Shown here: one piece after another, positions 50,626 to 58,376 of the stretch | Numbering within the stretch: the first letter of the stretch is position 1 | Layout of the letters: each line of letters starts with the position of its first letter | Assembly: GCA_023460995.1 (NCBI GenBank) | Contig: JAEWOE010000006.1 | Span: 372,001 to 436,000, forward strand | DNA: 64,000 nucleotides | Reading direction: 5' to 3' | From: Bacillota bacterium | Lineage (GTDB): Bacteria > Bacillota_I > Bacilli_A > RF39 > UBA660 | Notes under the pieces: generated by a model | The model's input: the letters and a program-made list of their open reading frames with translations, nothing else | What the model was told of the DNA's origin: nothing | Database searches by the model: none | Translations under genes and position numbers: made by a program

Positions 50626-52083
50626 ATGGATTACATGAGAAAAAGTATTGAAGAAATTCATGAAGCGTTAATAAATAATGAAGTTAAGGTTCAAGATTTG
50701 ATCAATGAATCAATAAAAAAATCACACTTAGTTCAAGATGAATGTAATGCTTTTGTTACGATATTAGATGATGCTAAGGAAACAGAAGTAACATCTAATT
50801 TATTATCTGGTATTCCTTATGGGGTAAAGGATAACTATAGTACAAAAGGTGTATTGAGTACTGGATCTAGTAATACATTAAAAGATTACGTTCCATTTTT
50901 TACAGCTACTGCAATTGAAAATTTAGAAAAAGCAGGGGCAGTAGCTGTTAATAAAACAGTTTTAGATGAGTTTGGGATGGGTGGAACTGGTACAACAGGT
51001 CATACTGGTATTGTAAGAAATCCATGGGACTTATCTAGAATGTGCGCAGGTTCTTCTGCAGGTTCAGCAGCTGCAGTAGCGGCAGGTGTATATCCATATG
51101 CTACAGGTAGTGATACAGGAGACTCTATCCGTAAACCAGCAGCATATTGTGGTATAGTAGGTTATAAACCAACATACGGAATGATATCAAGGTATGGACT
51201 TTTTGCTTTTGCGAGCAGTTTAGATCACTGTGGTGTTTTAACTCGAAGTGTTAAAGATGCTGCTATAGTAGTTGATAACATGAAGGGTATAGATAAAAAT
51301 GATATGACTAGTTGGGATTCAAGTAGTATAGAATTATATAATTCAATTACAGGAAATGTTACCGGTAAAAAATTGTGTTATATAAAAGAAATATGTGATA
51401 TTAGTATGTTTCCAAATGCATCAGATGAATTAAAAGAGCATTTAAATAATTTCCATAAAGTTTTAGAGAAATGCAAAGAAATAGGGATTCAAATAGAAGA
51501 AGTTAGTATAGATAGAACTCTTTTAAATGCCGTTCCTTCTGTTTATGTAGTTATCTCATGTGCTGAAGCAACTTCAAATATGTCTAATTTAACAGGTATC
51601 ATATTTGGACCTAGAGGCGAAGGGGAAAACTATATTGATAAAATGAAAAATTATAGAACTACAGGTTTTTCTCCTTTAATTAAGAGAAGATTTGTAATAG
51701 GTTCTTATGTTTTACAAGCTCAAAACAAAGATAGATATTTCCATAATGCTCAAAGAGTCAGAAGACTTTTAGTTGATGAATGGAATAAACTATTTGATAA
51801 ATATGATGCTGTTATATTACCAGTAGGTAGTGGTCCAGCTAAACAATTAGTTGGATCAGAAGATATATTGGATAAAAATACTGCCATTTTGGAAGAACAC
51901 TTACAAGTAGGTAACTTTGGTGGCTTCCCTTCAATAACAATTCCAGATGGATTTATAAATAATTTACCAGTAGGAGTTAATATAACTGGTAAATGCTATG
52001 ATGATGTAAATGTACTAAATCTAGCATATGCTTTAGAAAGTAAAATGGAGTATAAAAATCAAATAGCTAAGGAGGTAAAATAA
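50626..52083 (+). CDS. gatA: Asp/Glu-tRNA amidotransferase subunit A
   Basis: 485 aa amidase-signature enzyme that releases ammonia from glutamine. Catalytic Lys is in GIPYGVKDN, and the Ser-rich motif reads CAGSSAGSAAAVAAG and TGSDTGDSIRKPAAYCG. The usual GGSSGGSA appears as AGSSAGSA, as seen in many GatA proteins. Its stop overlaps the gatB start (TAATG). Confidence 0.96.
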   Translation: MDYMRKSIEEIHEALINNEVKVQDLINESIKKSHLVQDECNAFVTILDDAKETEVTSNLLSGIPYGVKDNYSTKGVLSTGSSNTLKDYVPFFTATAIENLEKAGAVAVNKTVLDEFGMGGTGTTGHTGIVRNPWDLSRMCAGSSAGSAAAVAAGVYPYATGSDTGDSIRKPAAYCGIVGYKPTYGMISRYGLFAFASSLDHCGVLTRSVKDAAIVVDNMKGIDKNDMTSWDSSSIELYNSITGNVTGKKLCYIKEICDISMFPNASDELKEHLNNFHKVLEKCKEIGIQIEEVSIDRTLLNAVPSVYVVISCAEATSNMSNLTGIIFGPRGEGENYIDKMKNYRTTGFSPLIKRRFVIGSYVLQAQNKDRYFHNAQRVRRLLVDEWNKLFDKYDAVILPVGSGPAKQLVGSEDILDKNTAILEEHLQVGNFGGFPSITIPDGFINNLPVGVNITGKCYDDVNVLNLAYALESKMEYKNQIAKEVK

Positions 52084-53540
52084 TGGATAAATATAAAGTA
52101 TTAATAGGTCTTGAAATGCACTGTGAAATAAGTGAAACAAAAACAAAAGTTTTTTCAAGTGCTTTAAATGATTATTGTGATGTTCCAAACAGTAACATAA
52201 GACCAGTAGATATGGCTTTTCCAGGAACTTTACCTGTCCTAAATAAGGAAGCAGTAAAAAAATCTTTAATGGCTAGCATGATTCTTGGTTGTAAACAACC
52301 AGAGTACATATATTTTGAAAGAAAAAATTATTATTACCCAGATTTACCAAAGGGTTATCAAATTACTCAAGAAACTAAACCAGCGCCAGTTGGAATATAT
52401 GGTGAGTTAAAATATGAGTGCGATGGTGAATATAAAACGGTAAGAATTAACAATATACATTTAGAAGAAGATGCTGCATCAACAGATCATTATTCTAGAT
52501 ATTCTACTATTGATTATAATAGAGCAGGAGTGCCTCTTCTTGAACTTGTTACTGAACCAGATTTTCATTCTGCAAGTGAAGCAGTAGCATTTCTTGAAAC
52601 AATGAGAACAATTTATCAATATACTGGTATTAGTGAAGCAGATAGTAGAAAAGGTCAATTAAGATGTGATGTAAACGTATCTATTATGGATATAGATAAA
52701 GATGAAAAGAACCCTGAAAACTGGGGAACAAAAGTAGAAATTAAAAACATTAACTCACTAGGTGGAGTAAGAGATGCGATTAATTATGAAGTAGCAAGAC
52801 AAATAGAAGCTAAAGAAGAAGGCTCATACGACAAAATTGAACAGCAAACAAGAAGATGGGATGAAGCTACTATGACTACTGTATATATGAGAAGTAAAGT
52901 AGACGCCATAGACTATAAATATTTTACTGAACCAAATATACCAAAGTTCAAACTATCACAAAAATGGTTGGAAGAAATTAGGGCTAGTATACCGGTTCTT
53001 GCTGTCGAAAGAAAAGAAAAGTATATTAATGAATATGGTTTATCAAATTATGATGCTACTATATTAGTTAAAGAAAAAGCAATTTCAGATTTTTATGAAG
53101 AAACTATTAAATTAGGTGTTGATCCTAAAGTAAGTTCAAACTGGATGACTACTATGGTTTTAGGGCATTTAAATAAAGCAGAACTTGAACTAAAGGATAT
53201 CTTTTTAACACCAGCATATTTAGTAGAATTAATTAATTTAATAAATAGTGGAGAAATATCTTCAAAACAAAGTAAAGAAATATTTTATAAGATGTTAGAA
53301 GAAAAGAAAGAACCTAAAAAACTTGTTAAGGAAATGGGAATGAAGCAAATCGGTGATGATTCTACATTAAGACCTATGATTGTTGCAATAATAGAAGAAC
53401 ATTTAGAACTAATTGAAGAATACAGAAAAGGTAGAAATGTCTTTGACTTCTTTGTAGGACAAGTAATGAAACAAACTCGTGGTCAAGCTAATCCAACATT
53501 AACGGCTCAAATAATTAAAGAAGAAATAGACAAAAGATAG
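52083..53540 (+). CDS. gatB: Asp/Glu-tRNA amidotransferase subunit B
   Basis: 485 aa. GatB binds the misacylated tRNA and activates its side chain for amidation. LIGLEMHCEI at the N-terminus, YYYPDLPKGYQI and the RRWDEATMTTVYMRSK region are typical; the C-terminal helical YqeY-like domain ends in GQANP. Overlaps gatA by one base, and asnS follows at once. Confidence 0.97.
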   Translation: MDKYKVLIGLEMHCEISETKTKVFSSALNDYCDVPNSNIRPVDMAFPGTLPVLNKEAVKKSLMASMILGCKQPEYIYFERKNYYYPDLPKGYQITQETKPAPVGIYGELKYECDGEYKTVRINNIHLEEDAASTDHYSRYSTIDYNRAGVPLLELVTEPDFHSASEAVAFLETMRTIYQYTGISEADSRKGQLRCDVNVSIMDIDKDEKNPENWGTKVEIKNINSLGGVRDAINYEVARQIEAKEEGSYDKIEQQTRRWDEATMTTVYMRSKVDAIDYKYFTEPNIPKFKLSQKWLEEIRASIPVLAVERKEKYINEYGLSNYDATILVKEKAISDFYEETIKLGVDPKVSSNWMTTMVLGHLNKAELELKDIFLTPAYLVELINLINSGEISSKQSKEIFYKMLEEKKEPKKLVKEMGMKQIGDDSTLRPMIVAIIEEHLELIEEYRKGRNVFDFFVGQVMKQTRGQANPTLTAQIIKEEIDKR

Positions 53541-53549
53541 GTGAATAAA

Positions 53550-54926
53550 ATGAAAGATTCTAAAGAATTATACAGTACTTATAGCGACTTTATAGGTAAA
53601 GAAGTTACACTACAAGGGTGGATTAAAAATCATCGAAAACAAAAAGAAATGGGCTTCATTGAATTCAATGATGGAACATTTTTTAAGAGTGTTCAACTTA
53701 TTTATAATAGTAAATTAAGAAAATTTGATGATATCCAAAAATTACGTATTGGAAGTGCTATAACTGTTGTTGGTACTGTTATAGAGTCACCTAGAGAAGA
53801 ACAACCTTTTGAAATAGCTGTTAAAGATATTACTTTGGAAGGTGATTGTCCAGAGGACTATCCAATTCAACCAAAAAGACACACTAGAGAATTTTTAAGA
53901 GAACAAGCTTATCTAAGACCTAGAACTAATCTATTTGGGGCAGTATTTAGAGTAAGAAGTATAGTAGCTATGGCTATTCACTCATATTTTCAAGAAAGAG
54001 GATATGTTTATGTACATGCGCCAATAATCACAGGTAGTGATTGTGAAGGTGCAGGAGAAATGTTTCAAGTAACAACTATAGATGTTGATAAATTGAATGG
54101 CAAGGAAATAGATTATACAAAAGATTTCTTTGGTAAAAAAACAAGTCTTACAGTATCAGGTCAACTTCAAGGTGAAGCATTCGCAATGGCATATAAAAAG
54201 ATATATACATTTGGTCCAACTTTCAGAGCTGAAAACTCTAATACAAAAACACATGCTTCTGAATTTTGGATGATTGAACCAGAAATAGCTTTTTGTGATC
54301 TAAATGGTTTAATGGATATAGAAGAAGATGTTTTAAAATATATTATAAAGTATACTTTAGAACATGCTAAGGAAGAATTAGAATTTTTTGATAAGTTTGT
54401 GGAAACAGGTCTTATTAATAAATTAGAAAAAGTAGTAAATTCTAAAGCAGCTAGAATAACTCATAAGGAAGCTATTAAGATATTATTAAAATCAGGTAAA
54501 GATTTTGAAAATAAACCAGCTTATGGTGAAGATCTTGCTACTGAACATGAAAAGTATTTAACAGGAGAACACTTTAATAGTCCTGTATTTGTTAGTGATT
54601 GGCCAAAAGATATAAAAGCATTTTATATGCGTATGAATGATGATAAAGAAACTGTTGCAGCTGTTGATTTATTGGTGCCAGGATCAGGAGAACTTATGGG
54701 TGGTTCTCAAAGAGAAGAGAGAGTAGATTTAATGCTTGCTAGAATGAAACAACTTGGAATTGAATCTAGTGAAATGAATTGGTATTTAAATTTAAGAAAA
54801 TTTGGTGGCTGCAAACATAGTGGATTTGGTATGGGATTTGAGCGCTTACTTATTTATATAACAGGTGTTGAAAATATAAGAGATGTTATACCTTTCCCAA
54901 GAACTCCAAAAAATTGTGAATTTTAA
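53550..54926 (+). CDS. asnS: asparaginyl-tRNA synthetase
   Basis: 458 aa class IIb synthetase with N-terminal OB fold (VTLQGWIKNHRKQKEMGFIEF) and catalytic core (FRAENSNTKTHASEFWMIEPE motif 2 region; GFGMGFERLLIY motif 3). ATG 53550 is preferred to GTG 53541, which lies in the AGGTGA ribosome site. Its control by Asn T-boxes is logical. Having AsnRS, the cell needs GatCAB chiefly for Gln-tRNA, possibly for Asn too. Confidence 0.95.
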   Translation: MKDSKELYSTYSDFIGKEVTLQGWIKNHRKQKEMGFIEFNDGTFFKSVQLIYNSKLRKFDDIQKLRIGSAITVVGTVIESPREEQPFEIAVKDITLEGDCPEDYPIQPKRHTREFLREQAYLRPRTNLFGAVFRVRSIVAMAIHSYFQERGYVYVHAPIITGSDCEGAGEMFQVTTIDVDKLNGKEIDYTKDFFGKKTSLTVSGQLQGEAFAMAYKKIYTFGPTFRAENSNTKTHASEFWMIEPEIAFCDLNGLMDIEEDVLKYIIKYTLEHAKEELEFFDKFVETGLINKLEKVVNSKAARITHKEAIKILLKSGKDFENKPAYGEDLATEHEKYLTGEHFNSPVFVSDWPKDIKAFYMRMNDDKETVAAVDLLVPGSGELMGGSQREERVDLMLARMKQLGIESSEMNWYLNLRKFGGCKHSGFGMGFERLLIYITGVENIRDVIPFPRTPKNCEF

Positions 54927-54937
54927 GAGGTGATAAA

Positions 54938-56680
54938 ATGAAAGGTAATAAATATAGAACAGTCTACTGTGGCAAAGTTACTAAAGAAGATATCGGTAAA
55001 GTCATAAGAATAGCTGGCTTTGTTGAAAATATTAGAGACCATGGTGGTATTATATTTGTTGATATCAGAGATGAATCAGGAAGTATTCAAACTGTAAGTA
55101 ATGACGAGAAAATTTTTGATCAAATTACACGTGAATCTTCAATAACATTACTTGGTACAGTTAGACTTAGAGCTGAAGATACAATAAATACAAGACTTGC
55201 TACAGGTGAGTTAGAATTATTAGTAACAGAACTTGAGGTATTAGGTAAAGCAAATAATGAACTTCCTTTTGAAATAATGACTTCAAAAGATGTTAAGGAA
55301 GATATAAGATTAAAATATAGATATTTAGATTTAAGAAATGAAAAAGTTCATGATAATATAGTATTTAGATCTAAAGTAATATCTCATTTAAGAGAGAAAA
55401 TGAGTAGTATGGGCTTTTTGGAAATACAAACTCCAATTTTAACTTGTTCTTCTCCTGAAGGTGCTAGAGACTATATTGTTCCATCAAGGGTATATCATGG
55501 AAAATTCTATGCTTTACCACAAGCACCACAAATGTTTAAACAATTACTTATGGTTAGTGGATTTGATAGATATTTTCAAATAGCTCCTTGTTTTAGAGAC
55601 GAAGATGCTAGAGCTGATCGTGCTCCAGGTGAATTTTATCAATTAGATTTTGAAATGGCCTTTGCAGAAGCAGAAGATGTATATGCTGTAGCTGAAGAGG
55701 TTCTATATGATACATTTACTAAATTTAGTACTAAGGAAGTTAGTAGTAAACCATTTAGAAGAATATCATATGCAGAGTCAATGCTAAAATATGGAACAGA
55801 TAAACCAGATTTAAGAAATCCTTTAGAGATTATTGATTTAACTGAAGTATTTGTAAATACTACATTTAAACCTTTTGCAAACACTATGGTAAGAGGTATA
55901 GCAGTTGATGATATTGGTACTAAATCAAACTCATGGTTTAATGAGTTAGTTGATTATGCTAAAACTCTTGGTATGCCAGGAATTGGTTATGTAACACTAA
56001 TGGAAGATGGCTCTTTAAAAGGACCTATTGATAAGTTCTTATCTGAAGAAGAAAGAGATTTATTAGTTAGTAAAGCGAATTTAAAGATAAACAGTGTATT
56101 ATTTTTTATCGCTGATAAGAGAAAAGCAGCTACTTTGGCAGGTTCTATGAGAAGCGAGATTGGAAAAAGATTAGAATTAATAGATAATAGTAAATTCGAA
56201 TTTTGTTTCATTGTAGATTTTCCAATGTATGAATGGGATGAAGAAGAAGATAAATACATCTTTACGCATAATCCTTTCTCAATGCCACAAGGTGGTATGG
56301 ACGATCTATTAAACAAAAAACCAGAAGATATACTTGCGTATCAATATGATATTGTATGTAATGGTGTTGAATTATCAAGTGGCGCAGTTAGAAATCATGA
56401 TTTAGAAATTATGGAAAAAGCCTTTGATATAGCTGGTTATTCAAAAGAAGAACTAGAAAGACGTTTTAAAGCTTTATATACAGCATTTCATTATGGGGCT
56501 CCTCCACATGCAGGTATGGCTCCTGGTATTGATAGGATGATAATGCTTCTAAAGGATGAAGAAAGTATCCGTGAAGTAATTGCCTTTCCAATGAACAGTA
56601 GTGCTCAAGATTTAATGATGGGTTCTCCTAGTGATGTAACCGAACAACAATTAAGAGATGTACACATAAAGATAAGGTAA
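54938..56680 (+). CDS. aspS: aspartyl-tRNA synthetase
   Basis: 580 aa bacterial-type class IIb enzyme: OB fold (1-105), core with FRDEDARADRAPGEFYQLDFE region, an inserted GAD domain (about 290-410) and motif 3 (GMAPGIDRMIML). Whether it is discriminating or not cannot be judged from sequence alone here. Last gene of the operon, with a terminator overlapping its stop. Confidence 0.96.
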   Translation: MKGNKYRTVYCGKVTKEDIGKVIRIAGFVENIRDHGGIIFVDIRDESGSIQTVSNDEKIFDQITRESSITLLGTVRLRAEDTINTRLATGELELLVTELEVLGKANNELPFEIMTSKDVKEDIRLKYRYLDLRNEKVHDNIVFRSKVISHLREKMSSMGFLEIQTPILTCSSPEGARDYIVPSRVYHGKFYALPQAPQMFKQLLMVSGFDRYFQIAPCFRDEDARADRAPGEFYQLDFEMAFAEAEDVYAVAEEVLYDTFTKFSTKEVSSKPFRRISYAESMLKYGTDKPDLRNPLEIIDLTEVFVNTTFKPFANTMVRGIAVDDIGTKSNSWFNELVDYAKTLGMPGIGYVTLMEDGSLKGPIDKFLSEEERDLLVSKANLKINSVLFFIADKRKAATLAGSMRSEIGKRLELIDNSKFEFCFIVDFPMYEWDEEEDKYIFTHNPFSMPQGGMDDLLNKKPEDILAYQYDIVCNGVELSSGAVRNHDLEIMEKAFDIAGYSKEELERRFKALYTAFHYGAPPHAGMAPGIDRMIMLLKDEESIREVIAFPMNSSAQDLMMGSPSDVTEQQLRDVHIKIR

Positions 56681-56695
56681 CCCTTATCTTTTCTT
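56669..56695 (+). terminator. terminator of gatCAB-asnS-aspS operon
   Basis: 9-bp stem AAGATAAGG / CCTTATCTT (56669-56677 with 56682-56690), loop TAAC, then TTCTTT. Confidence 0.85.
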
Positions 56696-56796
56696 TGTGT
56701 AATGTTTTGGCGTGATATAAGCATAAATTATTTATTTGTCAAGATATAAAAAGTATGAATTTTCCTTTATTTTCAATAAAAATGCGTGAAAAGTTC

Positions 56797-56825
56797 TTGC
56801 AATTGTATGTAAAAAATGATATTCT
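56797..56825 (+). promoter_or_regulatory. promoter for HU gene
   Basis: TTGCAA (56797-56802), 17 bp, extended -10 TGATATTCT (TATTCT 56820-56825). The leader before the start codon is about 70 nt. Confidence 0.7.
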
Positions 56826-56902
56826 TTAATTGTAAGCAAGATAGATGATAGTTGTGTATCAATAAAAGCTTATGATAATAAAAAACATGGGAGGTAATTT
56901 AT

Positions 56903-57175
56903 ATGTCAAAAACTGATTTAGTAAACTATATTGCAGAAGAAACTGGATTAACAAAAGCTGATTCAGCAAGAGCTTTAGAAGCTTTTGTTGGTGGTGTAAC
57001 TGAAGGTCTTAAAAAAGAAGGTAAAGTAACTTTAACTGGATTCGCTACTTTTACTGCTAAGAAAAAAGCTGCTAAAACAGGACGTAACCCACGTACTGGA
57101 GAAGCTGTATCTATTCCTGCAAGAGTTGCTGTAACTGTTAAAGCTGGTTCTAAATTAAAAGACGCTTTAAACTAG
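56903..57175 (+). CDS. hup: HU DNA-binding protein
   Basis: 90 aa, the standard HU length. MSKTDLVNYIAEETGLTKAD at the N-terminus, GFATF, and the DNA-binding arm GRNPRTGEAVSIPA with Pro63-like intercalating residue. It bends and compacts the chromosome. Codon use is rich in highly expressed codons, and GGAGG precedes it. In B. subtilis hbs is next to spoIVA; here it lies about 9 kb from the spoIVA 3' end. Confidence 0.97.
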   Translation: MSKTDLVNYIAEETGLTKADSARALEAFVGGVTEGLKKEGKVTLTGFATFTAKKKAAKTGRNPRTGEAVSIPARVAVTVKAGSKLKDALN

Positions 57176-57184
57176 TCCAAAAAG

Positions 57185-57207
57185 AAAGGCTTTGTTGCCT
57201 TTTTTTC
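57185..57207 (+). terminator. terminator after HU gene
   Basis: AAAGGC / GCCTTT (57185-57190 with 57197-57202), loop TTTGTT, then T run. Confidence 0.85.
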
Positions 57208-57224
57208 ATGTAAGGAGGAATTTT

Positions 57225-58328
57225 GTGTTAGATAGTTCACTTAGAGTATTAGATAAAATTGAAGAAAATGGATTTGAAGCATATATAGTTGGTGGGTTTG
57301 CTAGAGATAATTATATTGGAAGAAATAGTACGGATGTTGATATTTGTACAAATGCTACTCCAAAAGAATTAAAAAATATATTTCAAGCTAGCATGCTTCC
57401 AAAAGAACAATATGGATCGGTTGCTGTAATATATAAAAAAATCAGATTTGATATTACAACTTATCGTAAAGATATAAAGTATGAAAATAATAGATTACCT
57501 ATAGAAATAGAGTATATAAATAATTTAATGGATGATTTAAAGCGAAGAGATTTTACAATGAATACTCTTTGTATCAATAAAAATGGTGATTATATAGACC
57601 TATTAAATGCAATGGAAGATATTGATAATAAAATAATAAGAACAGTTGGTAATGCTAAAGAAAAATTAAATGAAGACTGCCTTAGAATTCTTAGAGCAAT
57701 AAGGTTTGCTACTATACTTGATTTTGAGTTAGACGAAGAACTAAAAATTGCTATAAAAGAATATGGATATTTATTAAAGAAATTATCATTTTTTAGAAAA
57801 AAAGAAGAGTTAGATAAAATATTTAGCAGTATCAATGTAAAACGAGGTATTAATTTATTATTAGAACTTAATTTAGATAAATATTTAGATTTAAATAATT
57901 TGGATAAAATTGTTATTGTTTCATCACCACTTGGTATTTGGGCACAATTAGATGTACTAAAAACATATAGTTTTTCTAATATAGAAAAGTATTCAATAGA
58001 AACTATAAATACCATAAAAAATAATAAGTTTTTTGATAATTATGAATTATATAATTATGGCTTATATCTTACTTCACTTGTAGCAGAAATTAACAACATA
58101 GATAAAAATGCATTAATTAAAAGATATATGAGCCTTCCAATAAAAAATAAAAGAGATATATTAATTGATGGAGAAGATATATGTAGTATATTAAATATTG
58201 CTCCATCAAAAAAAGTTAAACTTATAATTGAAGATCTTGAAAAGAAAATAATATATGGACAGTTAGAAAATAGTAAAAATGTTATAGTAGATTATATCAA
58301 GAAGAATTATTCTGGAAGAGTTGAATAA
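57225..58328 (+). CDS. cca: CCA tRNA nucleotidyltransferase / poly(A) polymerase family
   Basis: About 367 aa from GTG 57225, behind AAGGAGG (57212-57218). The frame opens earlier at TTG 57192, but that is inside the HU terminator. The nucleotidyltransferase domain shows AYIVGGFARDNY, DVDICTNATP and RRDFTMNTL, then an RNA-binding part. It adds or repairs CCA at tRNA 3' ends. The protein is shorter than B. subtilis CCA (397 aa). The tRNA-Asn here already encodes CCA. Confidence 0.9.
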   Translation: MLDSSLRVLDKIEENGFEAYIVGGFARDNYIGRNSTDVDICTNATPKELKNIFQASMLPKEQYGSVAVIYKKIRFDITTYRKDIKYENNRLPIEIEYINNLMDDLKRRDFTMNTLCINKNGDYIDLLNAMEDIDNKIIRTVGNAKEKLNEDCLRILRAIRFATILDFELDEELKIAIKEYGYLLKKLSFFRKKEELDKIFSSINVKRGINLLLELNLDKYLDLNNLDKIVIVSSPLGIWAQLDVLKTYSFSNIEKYSIETINTIKNNKFFDNYELYNYGLYLTSLVAEINNIDKNALIKRYMSLPIKNKRDILIDGEDICSILNIAPSKKVKLIIEDLEKKIIYGQLENSKNVIVDYIKKNYSGRVE

Positions 58329-58337
58329 TTCTTTTTT
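58303..58337 (+). terminator. terminator at end of cca, overlapping next promoter
   Basis: Stem AAGAATTATTC / GAATAATTCTT (58303?-58313 region left arm ending 58312; right arm 58323-58333), then T run to 58337. The right arm includes the cca stop and most of the -35 of the next gene. Confidence 0.75.
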
Positions 58338-58349
58338 AATTGATATAAT
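58321..58349 (+). promoter_or_regulatory. promoter for second pseudopilin-LRR gene
   Basis: TTGAAT (58321-58326), 17 bp, extended -10 TGATATAAT (TATAAT 58344-58349). Confidence 0.8.
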
Positions 58350-58376
58350 TTATATATGATAGGTAGGATCGATAGT

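Noticed and set aside
57192..57224. Upstream start for cca
   Set aside because: It lies in the HU terminator and before the ribosome site.
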